Under the pieces are notes generated by a model. It was not told where the DNA came from, made no database searches, and was given only the letters and a program-made list of their open reading frames with translations. A DNA stretch of 64,000 bases from positions 372,001 to 436,000 of the forward strand of contig NZ_JASJEX010000001.1 in the NCBI RefSeq assembly GCF_030067705.1. Reading direction: 5' to 3'. The stretch comes from Kribbibacterium absianum. Lineage in GTDB: Bacteria; Actinomycetota; Coriobacteriia; Coriobacteriales; Atopobiaceae. A program made the translations under genes and the position numbers. This document shows positions 56,501 to 63,998 of the stretch, piece after piece. Within the stretch, counting starts at the first letter, position 1; every line of letters starts with the position of its first letter.

Positions 56501-57934
56501 ATGTTCAACAGCCTGTCCGACCGCCTGCAGGGCACCTTCGACAAGCTCCGCGGCAAGGGTCGCCTCACGGAGGACGACATCAACGTCGCGATGCGCGAGA
56601 TCCGCCTGGCGCTGCTCGAGGCGGACGTCAACTTCAAGGTGGTGAAGCGCTTCGTCGCGAGCTGCAAGGAGCGCTGCATGACGAGCGAGGTGCTCGACTC
56701 GCTGACGCCCTCGCAGAACGTCGTGCGCATCGTGCTCGAGGAGCTCACGGAGCTGCTCGGGGGCACGGAGTCCAAGCTCACGATGGCGCAGAACCGCACG
56801 CCCAACGTGATCATGCTCGTCGGCCTTCAGGGCTCCGGCAAGACCACGGCCTGCGTCAAGCTGGCGTACCTGCTGCGGAAGCAGGGGCGCAACCCGCTGC
56901 TCGCGGCTTGCGACGTGTACCGTCCGGCGGCGGCCGACCAGCTGGAGACGCTCGGCAAGGAGATCGGCGTGCCGGTGTTCCGCGGCGACGGGCAGCACCC
57001 GGTGCAGATCGCGAAGGACTCCGTGCAAGAGGCCGTCGACAAACTGTGCGACGTCGTGATCGTGGACACCGCCGGCCGCCTGCAGATCGACGAGTTCATG
57101 ATGCAGGAGGCCGTGGACATCAAGAGCGCCGTGCGCCCGGACCAGGTGCTCATGGTGGTCGACGCGATGACCGGCCAGGACATCGTGAACGTGGTCACGG
57201 AGTTCGCCGAGCGCACGGACTTCGACGGCGTGATCATGTCCAAGCTGGACGGCGACGCCCGAGGCGGCGGCGCGCTCAGCGTGCGCGAGGTCACCGGCAA
57301 GCCCATCAAGTTCGTGTCCATGGGCGAGAAGCCCAGCTCGCTCGAGGTGTTCCACCCGGACCGCATGGCGCGGCGCATCCTCGGCATGGGCGACATGTAC
57401 GGCATCATCGACGCGGCGCAGGAGATGGCCGACGAGGAGCAGGCGCGCAAGGCCGAGAAGATGCTCATGCAGGGCCTCACGATGGACGACATGCTCGACC
57501 AGCTCCAGTCCATCCGCAAGATGGGCGGCCTCGGCAAGATCATCTCTATGCTGCCGGGCGGCGACAAGCTTCTGGGCGAGACGCCCGAGGCGGCCGACGA
57601 GAAACAGCTCGTGCGCATCGAGGCGATGATCCGGTCCATGACGCAGGAGGAGCGCGACAAGCCGAAGATCATCAACGGCATGCGGCGCCAGCGTATCGCA
57701 AGGGGCTCCGGGCACACGGTGCAGGAGGTGAACGCCCTCATCAAACAGTGGGACGAGATGAACAAGATGATGGGCAAGATGCGCTCGATGATGAACTCCG
57801 GGAACATGAACCCCAAGCAGATGAAGCGCATGATGAACCAGATGGCGGGTGGCCTGCCGGGGCAGGGCGGCCAGCCGCAGATGGCAGGGAACCGAGCGCA
57901 GCGCCGCGCCGCCGCGCGGAAGAAGAACCGGTAG
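56501..57934 (+). CDS. ffh: Signal recognition particle protein Ffh
   Basis: A 477-residue SRP GTPase. NG domains show GLQGSGKTTACVKLA (about 108), CDVYRPAAADQL, DTAGRLQIDEFMM and SKLDGDARGGGALS. The C-terminal M domain is methionine-rich (MNKMMGKMRSMMNSGNMNPK), suited to binding signal peptides. ATG 56501 has AGAGAGGA about 7 bases upstream. It ends the smc-ftsY-ffh group; the 4.5S RNA partner is not in the window. Confidence 0.96.
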   Translation: MFNSLSDRLQGTFDKLRGKGRLTEDDINVAMREIRLALLEADVNFKVVKRFVASCKERCMTSEVLDSLTPSQNVVRIVLEELTELLGGTESKLTMAQNRTPNVIMLVGLQGSGKTTACVKLAYLLRKQGRNPLLAACDVYRPAAADQLETLGKEIGVPVFRGDGQHPVQIAKDSVQEAVDKLCDVVIVDTAGRLQIDEFMMQEAVDIKSAVRPDQVLMVVDAMTGQDIVNVVTEFAERTDFDGVIMSKLDGDARGGGALSVREVTGKPIKFVSMGEKPSSLEVFHPDRMARRILGMGDMYGIIDAAQEMADEEQARKAEKMLMQGLTMDDMLDQLQSIRKMGGLGKIISMLPGGDKLLGETPEAADEKQLVRIEAMIRSMTQEERDKPKIINGMRRQRIARGSGHTVQEVNALIKQWDEMNKMMGKMRSMMNSGNMNPKQMKRMMNQMAGGLPGQGGQPQMAGNRAQRRAAARKKNR

Positions 57935-57959
57935 CGGGGCGCTGGCTCGGAAGGGCGGC

Positions 57960-58559
57960 CGGTCGGTCGGCTTGGCGCCGGGAAACCTCGCATTACGCGC
58001 GCAGGATGCGAGAGAATCGGGCGCCGCGCGCCTGGCCGCCGGGAACCCTCGCATCACGCGCGCACAATGCGTGCCTATCGGGCGTTGAGCGGCTCTCTGC
58101 CGAGAAGCCCCACATTGCGCATGCACGATGCGAGGGAATCGGGCACAAGAGGCAGTGGCGCCGCGAAACCGCGCATCGCGCCCGCAGGATGCGCGTTAAT
58201 CCGGCGCGAGAGGCCGCTGTGCCGGAGAACGTCGCAACGTGCGCGCAGGATGCAGGGGAATCGGGCGCGACGGGGTGGCGCGTCCGGAAATCCCGCATTC
58301 CGCACGCGGGACAGGCGTCTATCTGGCACGACAGGCTACGGCGTCGGAGAATGCCGCATGACGCGCGCAGGATGCGCGGAAGTCGGGCGTTGTGCGCCTG
58401 GGCGCCGCGAAACCTCGCATTACGCGCGTAGGATGCGTCTCTATCGGGCGGTCAGCACCTTTCTGCCGAGAAGACCGGCATTGTGCGCGCAGGATGCCAG
58501 GTAATCTGCCGGGGCGCCCGAATCCGTCGTATTGTGCCTGCAGAATGCATACCTACTGG
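57960..58559. repeat. Tandem array of ten degenerate 61-bp units
   Basis: Nine units of exactly 61 bp start at 57960, 58021, 58082, 58143, 58204, 58265, 58326, 58387 and 58448. A tenth, 51-bp unit ends at 58559. Most end in AATCGG or close variants. Seven of ten have exact GCAT at unit positions 31-34 and nine of ten have ATGC at 47-50, giving a GCAT-N12-ATGC dyad; CGCAGGATGC is exact in five. Units 8 and 9 resemble units 2 and 3, suggesting a block duplication. Because 61 is not a multiple of three, no frame yields a repeating peptide, and it is judged noncoding. The 664-base gap between ffh and the next gene is almost entirely this array. Confidence 0.85.
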
Positions 58560-58598
58560 ACGGACGGCAGCGGTGACCACGCCTGGGAGGGGAGGGCT

Positions 58599-59096
58599 GT
58601 GAGGGTTCTCATTGACGCCGACGCGTGTCCCGTCACACGCGAGACGCTGGAGATTTGCCGCGACCGAGGAGTGCCCGCGGCGCTCTACGGCAACGGCACG
58701 CAGAACCTGGAGCGGCATGTGCGCCCAGGCGACCCTCGCTCGTCGAAGGACGGCAAACGCGGGTTCTGGATCGAGACCGTGACGTGCCAGGGCGGCGCAG
58801 ACAGCGCAGACTTTGCGATCGTGGAAGACCTCGAACCGGGCGACATCGTGGTGACGCAGGACATAGGGCTCGCTGCGATGGTGCTCGGCAGGGAAGCGCG
58901 GGCCATCGGCGTGCGCGGCCGCGTGTACGACAGGGCAACCATCGATATGCAGCTTTTCATCCGTCACGAGGAGAAGAAGGCCCGGCGCAACGGTGAGCGT
59001 ACCGGGGGTCCGAACAAGTTCTCCAGCGATGATCGCCGACGGTTCCGCAGTGGACTAGAGAGACTCATTGCGGAGGGTCGCCGACAAGCACTCTGA
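58599..59096 (+). CDS. YaiI/YqxD family (DUF188) protein
   Basis: A 165-residue protein of the YaiI/DUF188 family, PIN-like by fold prediction in the literature; function unknown. It begins VRVLIDADACPVTRETLEI, then DSADFAIVEDLEPGDIVVTQDIGLAAMVL and GRVYDRATIDMQLFIRH. The acidic residues suggest a metal site. GTG 58599 is chosen because GGGAGGGG precedes it; the frame upstream runs through the repeat array and lacks homology. Confidence 0.88.
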   Translation: MRVLIDADACPVTRETLEICRDRGVPAALYGNGTQNLERHVRPGDPRSSKDGKRGFWIETVTCQGGADSADFAIVEDLEPGDIVVTQDIGLAAMVLGREARAIGVRGRVYDRATIDMQLFIRHEEKKARRNGERTGGPNKFSSDDRRRFRSGLERLIAEGRRQAL

Positions 59097-59150
59097 ACCA
59101 CGGGCGCGTGCCCGACGACCGGCGGAGTTGCGAAGAAGTGAGATTGCCGG

Positions 59151-59178
59151 TTGCATCGCATCGAGCTTCCGCTATAGT
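59151..59178 (+). promoter_or_regulatory. Probable promoter of tRNA-Val
   Basis: TTGCAT and TATAGT lie 16 bases apart, 28 bases before the tRNA. Confidence 0.6.
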
Positions 59179-59206
59179 CTTAATCCGTTGCGCGAGCGAC
59201 ACACAA

Positions 59207-59281
59207 GGGCGTTTAGCTCAGGGGGAGAGCGCTTCCCTGACACGGAAGAGGTCACAAGTTCAAATCTTGTAACGCCCACCA
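59207..59281 (+). tRNA. tRNA-Val (GAC)
   Basis: 75 bases with acceptor GGGCGTT/AACGCCC, D-arm GCTCAGGGGGAGAGC, T-loop GTTCAAATC and CCA. The anticodon loop CTGACAC gives GAC. Its 3' end is duplicated 1.7 kb downstream, beyond hipBA. Confidence 0.95.
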
Positions 59282-59316
59282 GAAATGAGGACGGCCGTCG
59301 GGAAACCGGCGGCCGT
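59255..59316 (+). repeat. 62-bp direct repeat, left copy (attL-like)
   Basis: It covers the tRNA-Val T arm, acceptor 3' strand, CCA and the following hairpin, and matches 60975-61036 without a mismatch. Integration at tRNA 3' ends produces such repeats. Confidence 0.85.
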
Positions 59317-59320
59317 TTTG
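59291..59320 (+). terminator. Intrinsic terminator after tRNA-Val
   Basis: An 11-bp stem with a GAAA loop is followed by TTTTGTTT. The distal copy of this hairpin (61011-61036) is followed by CCTGTTTT instead. Confidence 0.88.
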
Positions 59321-59336
59321 TTTATGAGATAGCACG

Positions 59337-59433
59337 CCTTCCTATTTGGGAAGGTTTTGGTTTCTTCGAGCGAAATCATCCCGTATGGGAAGATTCTTGC
59401 CAAACGGAGCAAGAATCTTCCCATACGGGAAGG
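59337..59433. promoter_or_regulatory. hipBA operator region with three CTTCCC-N4-GGGAAG-type sites
   Basis: Sites: CTTCCTATTTGGGAAG (59338-59353), a CCCGTATGGGAAG site (59380-59392) and CTTCCCATACGGGAAG (59417-59432). The last two form a perfect 22-bp inverted repeat (59379-59400 with 59409-59430). HipB-type repressors bind palindromes of this kind, and the third site overlaps the hipB ribosome site, so autoregulation is expected. Confidence 0.8.
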
Positions 59434-59441
59434 AGCATCCC

Positions 59442-59669
59442 ATGGCCGAGACGCTTGAATCCCTTGCGCAGCTCGGCGCCGCCGTGCGCAGGCGCCGGAA
59501 GGCGCTGGGCTACACCCAGGAAGAGGTGGCCGAGTTCAACCAGGTGAGTCCTCGTTTCGTGGGCGATCTGGAGCGCGGCGTGGCTGGGGGCACGTTCGCG
59601 CGTGTGCTCGACGTGTGCAACAGCATCGGCCTCGACCTGCTCGTGCAGGAGAGGGGAGAGGTTCGGTGA
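59442..59669 (+). CDS. hipB: HipB-type antitoxin and autorepressor
   Basis: A 75-residue protein that is nearly all Xre-type helix-turn-helix: LGAAVRRRRKALGYTQEEVAEFNQVSPRFVGDLERG. Such antitoxins bind HipA and repress their own operon. ATG 59442 follows GGAAGGA at 8 bases; the longer frame from 59346 runs through the operators. It overlaps hipA by four bases (GTGA), as expected for a toxin-antitoxin pair. It lies inside the direct-repeat-flanked insert. Confidence 0.9.
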   Translation: MAETLESLAQLGAAVRRRRKALGYTQEEVAEFNQVSPRFVGDLERGVAGGTFARVLDVCNSIGLDLLVQERGEVR

Positions 59670-60940
59670 GCCTGGAGGTCTGGCGCGAGTTCAAGGGCGA
59701 GTTCGAGAAAGTCGGCGCGTTCTCTGATGGTGAGCCTAGCGCTCGTGCGTTCTCCTACGACGAGGGCTACCTGGAGCGCACTAATGCCGTGCCCTTGGCG
59801 CCTTGGCTGTCTCTGACCTCGCGCCCTTATGGGCCGCACGACTATGCCTCGCTGTTTGACGGGATGGTTCCGGAAGGTCCCATGCGGGGAGAGCTGTGTG
59901 CCCGACATCGCGTTGACCGCTCAGACTATCTGGGGCTCTTGGAGCTGCTCAGCGACGAGTGCATTGGGGCTCTCATGTTTCGCAGTCCGGAGGCTCCGCC
60001 CTCTGAGCCGGGTTACCGACAGCTGACTGCGGAGGACGCGGAGGCGTTCCGCCGCGACGAGACGGCCTTCCTTGTTGGAGCCGTAGAGGCCTCGCGACTG
60101 TCCCTAAGTGGGGCGCAGGGAAAGACGGGTCTGTTCCTCCCGCAAGAAACTGATCCCGCTGAGGCCGCATTGGCCTGCTGGGCGGTTCCTCTCGGCGCGG
60201 CGCCGTCTACGCATGTCGTGAAGGTTGCCGGCTCAGAGCACCCAACCCTTGCTGAGAATGAGTGGCTGTGCCTGGAAGTCGCGCGGCGCTGCGGGTTGAG
60301 CGTCGCCCGTGCGTGCCTACCCACTGCTTTTCCCGGGGCCGTGGCGGTGCAAAGGTTCGACCGGACATGGGCAACCGGGCGCTCGACTCCCCTGCGCCTG
60401 CACCAGTTGGACTTCTGTCAGGCGCTTCGGCTCTCCTCGTATCTCAAATACGAGGAGAGGCCGGACACCTGCTATGCGAGGTACGTGGGCGAGGTCGTTC
60501 GCAAGCAGTCCGCCAATGCTTTGGCGGACACGGTCGAGTTCGCCGGTCGTGCCTTGGTGAACTACCTGCTCGGCAACTGTGACGCGCATCTCAAGAACCA
60601 TGCGTTTCTGTACTCGGAGGACTGGCAGTCGAAGCGTCTCGCACCGGCCTATGACGTCGTGAGTACGACGGTGCTGGGTTACGACCGGCGACTGGCCATG
60701 GACATCGGCGATCATCGGGTGATCGACGAGGTGACGCCGGATGACTTGGGGCTTCTGGCGGGGGACGTCCGGTTGCCGGTGCGGAGGATGAAGGCTGTGG
60801 CAGAGAGCATCGCAAGGGAGGGCCGGCGCGCGCTGGACGAGTTCTCCAGTGGGGAAGGTCCTTTGGCGGAGACGGCTTCAGCCATTCTTGCGGACGCTGG
60901 GCCGCGCATCGCCGTCCTCGAGCGTTTCACAAAGATTTGA
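59666..60940 (+). CDS. hipA: HipA-type serine/threonine kinase toxin
   Basis: A 424-residue HipA kinase. The regulatory serine region reads LSLSGAQGKTGLF, as in E. coli HipA around Ser150. THVVKV, ENEWLCLEVARRCGL, the catalytic loop GNCDAHLKNHAF (Asp near 306) and metal-binding YDVVSTT (Asp near 329) are intact, so the kinase should be active. HipA phosphorylates an aminoacyl-tRNA synthetase in E. coli, causing growth arrest; the target here is unknown. Its last codons lie in an inverted fragment of tRNA-Val, so the C-terminus was apparently shaped by the integration. Confidence 0.92.
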   Translation: MSLEVWREFKGEFEKVGAFSDGEPSARAFSYDEGYLERTNAVPLAPWLSLTSRPYGPHDYASLFDGMVPEGPMRGELCARHRVDRSDYLGLLELLSDECIGALMFRSPEAPPSEPGYRQLTAEDAEAFRRDETAFLVGAVEASRLSLSGAQGKTGLFLPQETDPAEAALACWAVPLGAAPSTHVVKVAGSEHPTLAENEWLCLEVARRCGLSVARACLPTAFPGAVAVQRFDRTWATGRSTPLRLHQLDFCQALRLSSYLKYEERPDTCYARYVGEVVRKQSANALADTVEFAGRALVNYLLGNCDAHLKNHAFLYSEDWQSKRLAPAYDVVSTTVLGYDRRLAMDIGDHRVIDEVTPDDLGLLAGDVRLPVRRMKAVAESIAREGRRALDEFSSGEGPLAETASAILADAGPRIAVLERFTKI

Positions 60941-60971
60941 ACGTGTGACCCCTTCCGTGTCAGGGAAGCGC
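60929..60971 (-). repeat. Inverted fragment of tRNA-Val
   Basis: The reverse complement of tRNA-Val 59229-59270 (anticodon arm, variable region, most of T arm), with one inserted base and two substitutions. It contains the hipA stop codon. With the following direct copy it can fold into a nested hairpin (outer AGATTTGAAC/GTTCAAATCT, inner CTTCC/GGAAG). Confidence 0.8.
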
Positions 60972-60974
60972 CCG

Positions 60975-61036
60975 CAAGTTCAAATCTTGTAACGCCCACC
61001 AGAAATGAGGACGGCCGTCGGGAAACCGGCGGCCGT
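60975..61036 (+). repeat. 62-bp direct repeat, right copy (attR-like)
   Basis: A perfect copy of 59255-59316: tRNA-Val 3' end plus the terminator stem. It lacks the tRNA 5' half, so it is not a functional gene. The distance between copies is 1720 bp and the enclosed DNA carries only hipBA. Confidence 0.85.
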
Positions 61037-61121
61037 CCTGTTTTGCACGGCTGCTGCCAAGTGCGTGGCACCTGGCAGCGCGGCACGACAAAACAGCCGC
61101 TTCCCTCCGGCATATCGCCTT

Positions 61122-61466
61122 CTACAGCGCCAGCCGCAGCTGCTCCGGTTGCGCCACCGAGCAGCGCAGGCGCTCCTGTACGGCGCGCTTGCTCTCACAG
61201 GGGCGGAAGGGGATGCGGATGCCGCGTTTGCGGCGCGCTTTGAACCGCAGGGCGGCCTCGATCAGTTGCGACGCCTCCTCCTTGTCGAGCACGCGGCGCT
61301 CGGCCAGCTTCGCGTAGGACTTGGGGCAGGCGCCCTCGGCCGCCAGGCTCATCACGGTCTCGATCTGCGCGTTGCTGGCCTCGGCCTCGGGCAGGTGCTC
61401 GTGGAAGTGTGCTCGGGCAATGGACTTGGCGTAGCGGTTGCGGCGGGCTTCGAATGCGGTCTCCAT
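61122..61466 (-). CDS. Hypothetical small basic protein
   Basis: A 114-residue, Ala/Arg/Glu-rich, probably helical protein starting METAFEARRNRYAKSIARAH. I do not recognise a family. ATG 61466 has GGGAGGA about 6 bases upstream, which supports it as real. It lies between the right tRNA copy and the amidohydrolase gene, on the opposite strand to hipBA. Upstream it has an 8-bp direct repeat flanking a TATAC-like sequence. Confidence 0.55.
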   Translation of the reverse strand: METAFEARRNRYAKSIARAHFHEHLPEAEASNAQIETVMSLAAEGACPKSYAKLAERRVLDKEEASQLIEAALRFKARRKRGIRIPFRPCESKRAVQERLRCSVAQPEQLRLAL

Positions 61467-61507
61467 GAGCGTCCTCCCATCTGGGTTCCGCGAGGGAACG
61501 TCTGTAT

Positions 61508-61530
61508 GAGGACAGTATAACAGAGGACAG
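61508..61530 (-). promoter_or_regulatory. Direct-repeat candidate promoter/operator
   Basis: GAGGACAG occurs at 61508-61515 and 61523-61530. Between them, read on the minus strand, is TTATAC, so a -10 box may be flanked by binding sites for the small protein gene. Confidence 0.4.
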
Positions 61531-61596
61531 AACACATGTGCGACGCAGGAAAACATGTTCGCCTATTGTGTTGGGTTCGACAAGAACAGATATGTG

Positions 61597-62757
61597 CTAG
61601 CCAAGCCCGAGTGCCCGCCACGCCACTGCTGCGTGCAGAGCCGCTCCCAAGGGGACCGCCTCATCGCTCGGAAGGAAACGCGCGCTGTGCAATGACTCGC
61701 CGCCCCCGACGCCGATGTGATAGAAGGACCCTGCGCCACAGGCGTCAATGAGGGCACCGAAGTCCTCGGTGGTCATCAATGGTTGCTCGATAGCCCTGAC
61801 GTTGTCGCGTCCGAGAAGTGCCACGGCCGCCCTCTCTGCAAGGTGCGTCTCGGGCTCCGTGTTGACCACGCCCCCATAGCTGGGGCGAAGCTCGAGACTA
61901 TAGGTGGTGCCAGTTCTCTCGGCGATGGCGTCCAGCGCCCTCTGAAGGTCGGTGCGGAGCCGCTCGCGGCTATCGCGTCCCAGCGTCCGCATGATGCCGG
62001 TGAACGTCGCCGCATCGGCGATGACGTTGCGAGCGGTGCCCCCGTTCAGAGTTCCGACGGACACCACCGCGGGCTCGGGCGCGAGCCTCTCGGGAAGCCG
62101 TCGCACGGCGAGCGCCATCTCGGCCGCAGCGGCCAGCGCGTCGACACCCTTCTCTGGCTGCGCGGCGTGTGCAGACCTCCCACGCACCGTGACATCGAAC
62201 ATGTCGGAGGCCGCGTAGAACTTGCCGTACCGCACCCCTACGGTCCCGAACGGCAGCGTCGGGTCCACATGCGCCCCAAACACGGCCGTCATGCCGTCGA
62301 GCACTCCTGCGTCCGCCAAGCCCTGGGCGCCCCCGTCCCCTTCCTCGTCGGGTTGGAACAGGAAGCGCACGGCGCCGGAAAGGTCGTTTCGGTGGGCCGC
62401 GAGCAAGGCTGCAGTTCCGAGCAGCGCCGCTGTGTGCACGTCGTGCCCGCAGGCGTGCATGCGTCCTGGCTCGTGGGAGCGGAACGCGCAGCCGGTCTGC
62501 TCGACGATGGGGAGCGCGTCCATGTCCGCACGGATTGCCACTGTGGGTCCGGGATGGGCGCCAGCGAGATCGCCAAGCACTGCAGTGTCGTCGCAGGGGC
62601 GCGCGGTGGCGACGCCGTGCGTGGAGAGGAACCCCTCCACAAGGGAGGCGGTGCGCTCCTCGCGGCGCCCGAGTTCCGGGTGCTCGTGGATGTCGTGGCG
62701 GAGCCGCGCCAGCTTCGGCGCGATCGCGCGGGCCTCGGTGAGAAAGTCGGGCGCCAT
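61597..62757 (-). CDS. M20-family amidohydrolase (hippurate/N-acyl-amino-acid hydrolase type)
   Basis: A 386-residue zinc peptidase-fold amidohydrolase. RHDIHEHPELGRREERT opens the family domain, ADMDALPI and HACGHDVHTAALLG carry metal ligands, and QPDEEGDGGAQGL carries the catalytic glutamate. Such enzymes release amino acids from N-acyl or aminobenzoyl conjugates; the exact substrate is not readable. ATG 62757 has AGGGAGG just upstream, preferred to 62778. It follows the aminotransferase gene by 39 bases, so the two are one operon. Confidence 0.9.
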   Translation of the reverse strand: MAPDFLTEARAIAPKLARLRHDIHEHPELGRREERTASLVEGFLSTHGVATARPCDDTAVLGDLAGAHPGPTVAIRADMDALPIVEQTGCAFRSHEPGRMHACGHDVHTAALLGTAALLAAHRNDLSGAVRFLFQPDEEGDGGAQGLADAGVLDGMTAVFGAHVDPTLPFGTVGVRYGKFYAASDMFDVTVRGRSAHAAQPEKGVDALAAAAEMALAVRRLPERLAPEPAVVSVGTLNGGTARNVIADAATFTGIMRTLGRDSRERLRTDLQRALDAIAERTGTTYSLELRPSYGGVVNTEPETHLAERAAVALLGRDNVRAIEQPLMTTEDFGALIDACGAGSFYHIGVGGGESLHSARFLPSDEAVPLGAALHAAVAWRALGLG

Positions 62758-62796
62758 GGACACCTCCCTATGAGCCAAAACCCGATGGTTGGCGGC

Positions 62797-63939
62797 TCAA
62801 TGTCGGATCGATGAGATGAAGCGCTCCAGACGGTCGAGGCCCTCGCGCAGGTCCTCGTTGCTGTAGCAGTAGGAGAGACGCACGTACCCCTCGGCGCCGA
62901 AGCACGAGCCGGGCGTCAGGGCAAGGCCGCCCTCGCGGATGAGCCGCGTGCAGAACTCTTCCGAGCCCATCGGGAACTCCGCCACGGACGGGAACACGTA
63001 GAACGCGCCCTGGGGCCGCACGACCGGGAGCCCGATGGCTTCGAGTCGCTCCAGCACGTACGCGCGCCGCGCGCGGTAGGTCTCCACCATGGGGCCTGGG
63101 TCGGTGCCAAGCGCCTCGACGCAGGCGCGCTGGAACGGCGCCGGCGTGGACGACACCATGAACTGATGGGCGAGAGCGAGCCTCTGCACCACCTTGCGGT
63201 CGCCCAGCAGGTAGCCCATGCGCCAGCCGGTCATCGCCCAGGGCTTCGAGAAGCTCTGGGCCACGAGCACCTGGCCGCGCAAGTCTTGGAACTCCGCCAG
63301 CGAGTGCGGCCGCCCCCCATAGGTCAGCTCGCGGTACACGTCGTCGCAGACCGAGAAGATGCCGCGGCCGATAATTGCGTCGTGCACGGCCTGGAGCGAC
63401 GGGAGGCCGAGAACCGCGCCCGTGGGGTTGTTCGGGGAGTTGAGCACGATGGCCTTCGTGCGCGGCGTGATGACGGCGGCCAGGGCGTCCGGCTCGATCT
63501 GGAAGGCAGACGCCGTCGTATCGAGGAACACCGGCGTGGCGCGGCACAGCTTCGCCGCTTCCGCGTAGAGCGGGTAGGCGGGCGTGGGGACGACCAACTC
63601 GTCCCCTGGCTCAAGGATTCCAAAGAGGGCGAGGAACAGGGCCTGCGTGGCCCCGACGGTGACGATGACCTCGTCCGGCGCGTAACGAAGCCCATGGTGC
63701 TCGCGCTCGTACGCGCTGATCGCCTCGCGGAGGTCCTCGCGCCCGTTGTTGGCGATGTAGTGCGTCTCGCCGCGCTCGAGCGCTGTCTCCGCTGCGGCGA
63801 CCACCGGTGCGGGCGTGTCGAAGTCCGGCTCGCCGAGCGTGAGCGCCATGCAACCGGGCGTCTCCTTGGCGAGCGCGGAGAAGCGCCGGATCGCGCTGGG
63901 GGTGACTCCGCTCAGGGCCGGGTTCATGCGCTCGATCAT
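62797..63939 (-). CDS. PLP-dependent aminotransferase class I/II
   Basis: A 380-residue AspC-like aminotransferase. LGEPDFDTPAPVVAAA opens the family domain, NSPNNPTGAV is the PLP region, and SFSKPWAMTGWRMGYL holds the Schiff-base lysine. It probably transaminates aromatic or aspartate-type amino acids, and may act with the amidohydrolase on peptide-derived amino acids. ATG 63939 overlaps the stop of an upstream reading frame by one base (TGATG), implying coupling to a gene mostly outside the window. Confidence 0.93.
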   Translation of the reverse strand: MIERMNPALSGVTPSAIRRFSALAKETPGCMALTLGEPDFDTPAPVVAAAETALERGETHYIANNGREDLREAISAYEREHHGLRYAPDEVIVTVGATQALFLALFGILEPGDELVVPTPAYPLYAEAAKLCRATPVFLDTTASAFQIEPDALAAVITPRTKAIVLNSPNNPTGAVLGLPSLQAVHDAIIGRGIFSVCDDVYRELTYGGRPHSLAEFQDLRGQVLVAQSFSKPWAMTGWRMGYLLGDRKVVQRLALAHQFMVSSTPAPFQRACVEALGTDPGPMVETYRARRAYVLERLEAIGLPVVRPQGAFYVFPSVAEFPMGSEEFCTRLIREGGLALTPGSCFGAEGYVRLSYCYSNEDLREGLDRLERFISSIRH

Positions 63940-63998
63940 CAGGCGTCCTCGTCAGAACCCGCTTGTGTACCAAGGATGGAGAACCGATCGTCCACGTC
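63939..63998 (-). CDS. C-terminal end of an upstream gene (partial)
   Basis: An open frame enters from the window edge and ends DVDDRFSILGTQAGSDEDA before a TGA overlapping the aminotransferase ATG. The coupling suggests a real gene; the fragment is too short to name. A regulator of the Lrp/AsnC kind is common at this position but is only a guess. Confidence 0.4.
   Translation of the reverse strand, partial: DVDDRFSILGTQAGSDEDA

Noticed and set aside
53438-58126. Very long minus-strand open frame (1562 codons)
   Set aside because: It is antisense to smc, ftsY, ffh and the repeat array, has GC-driven low-complexity composition and no family match.
57960-58559. CRISPR array
   Set aside because: The period (61 bp) is CRISPR-like, but no segment is nearly identical between units, conservation is spread along the unit, and no cas genes are nearby.
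58392-58598. N-terminal extension of the YaiI protein
   Set aside because: The upstream codons lie in the 61-bp array, and a good ribosome site precedes GTG 58599.
59317-60974. Integrase or transposase in the tRNA-Val insert
   Set aside because: Only hipB and hipA fill the insert; no recombinase motif was seen.
60929-61000. Second complete tRNA gene
   Set aside because: There is no matching 5' acceptor strand or D arm, and the anticodon arm is inverted.
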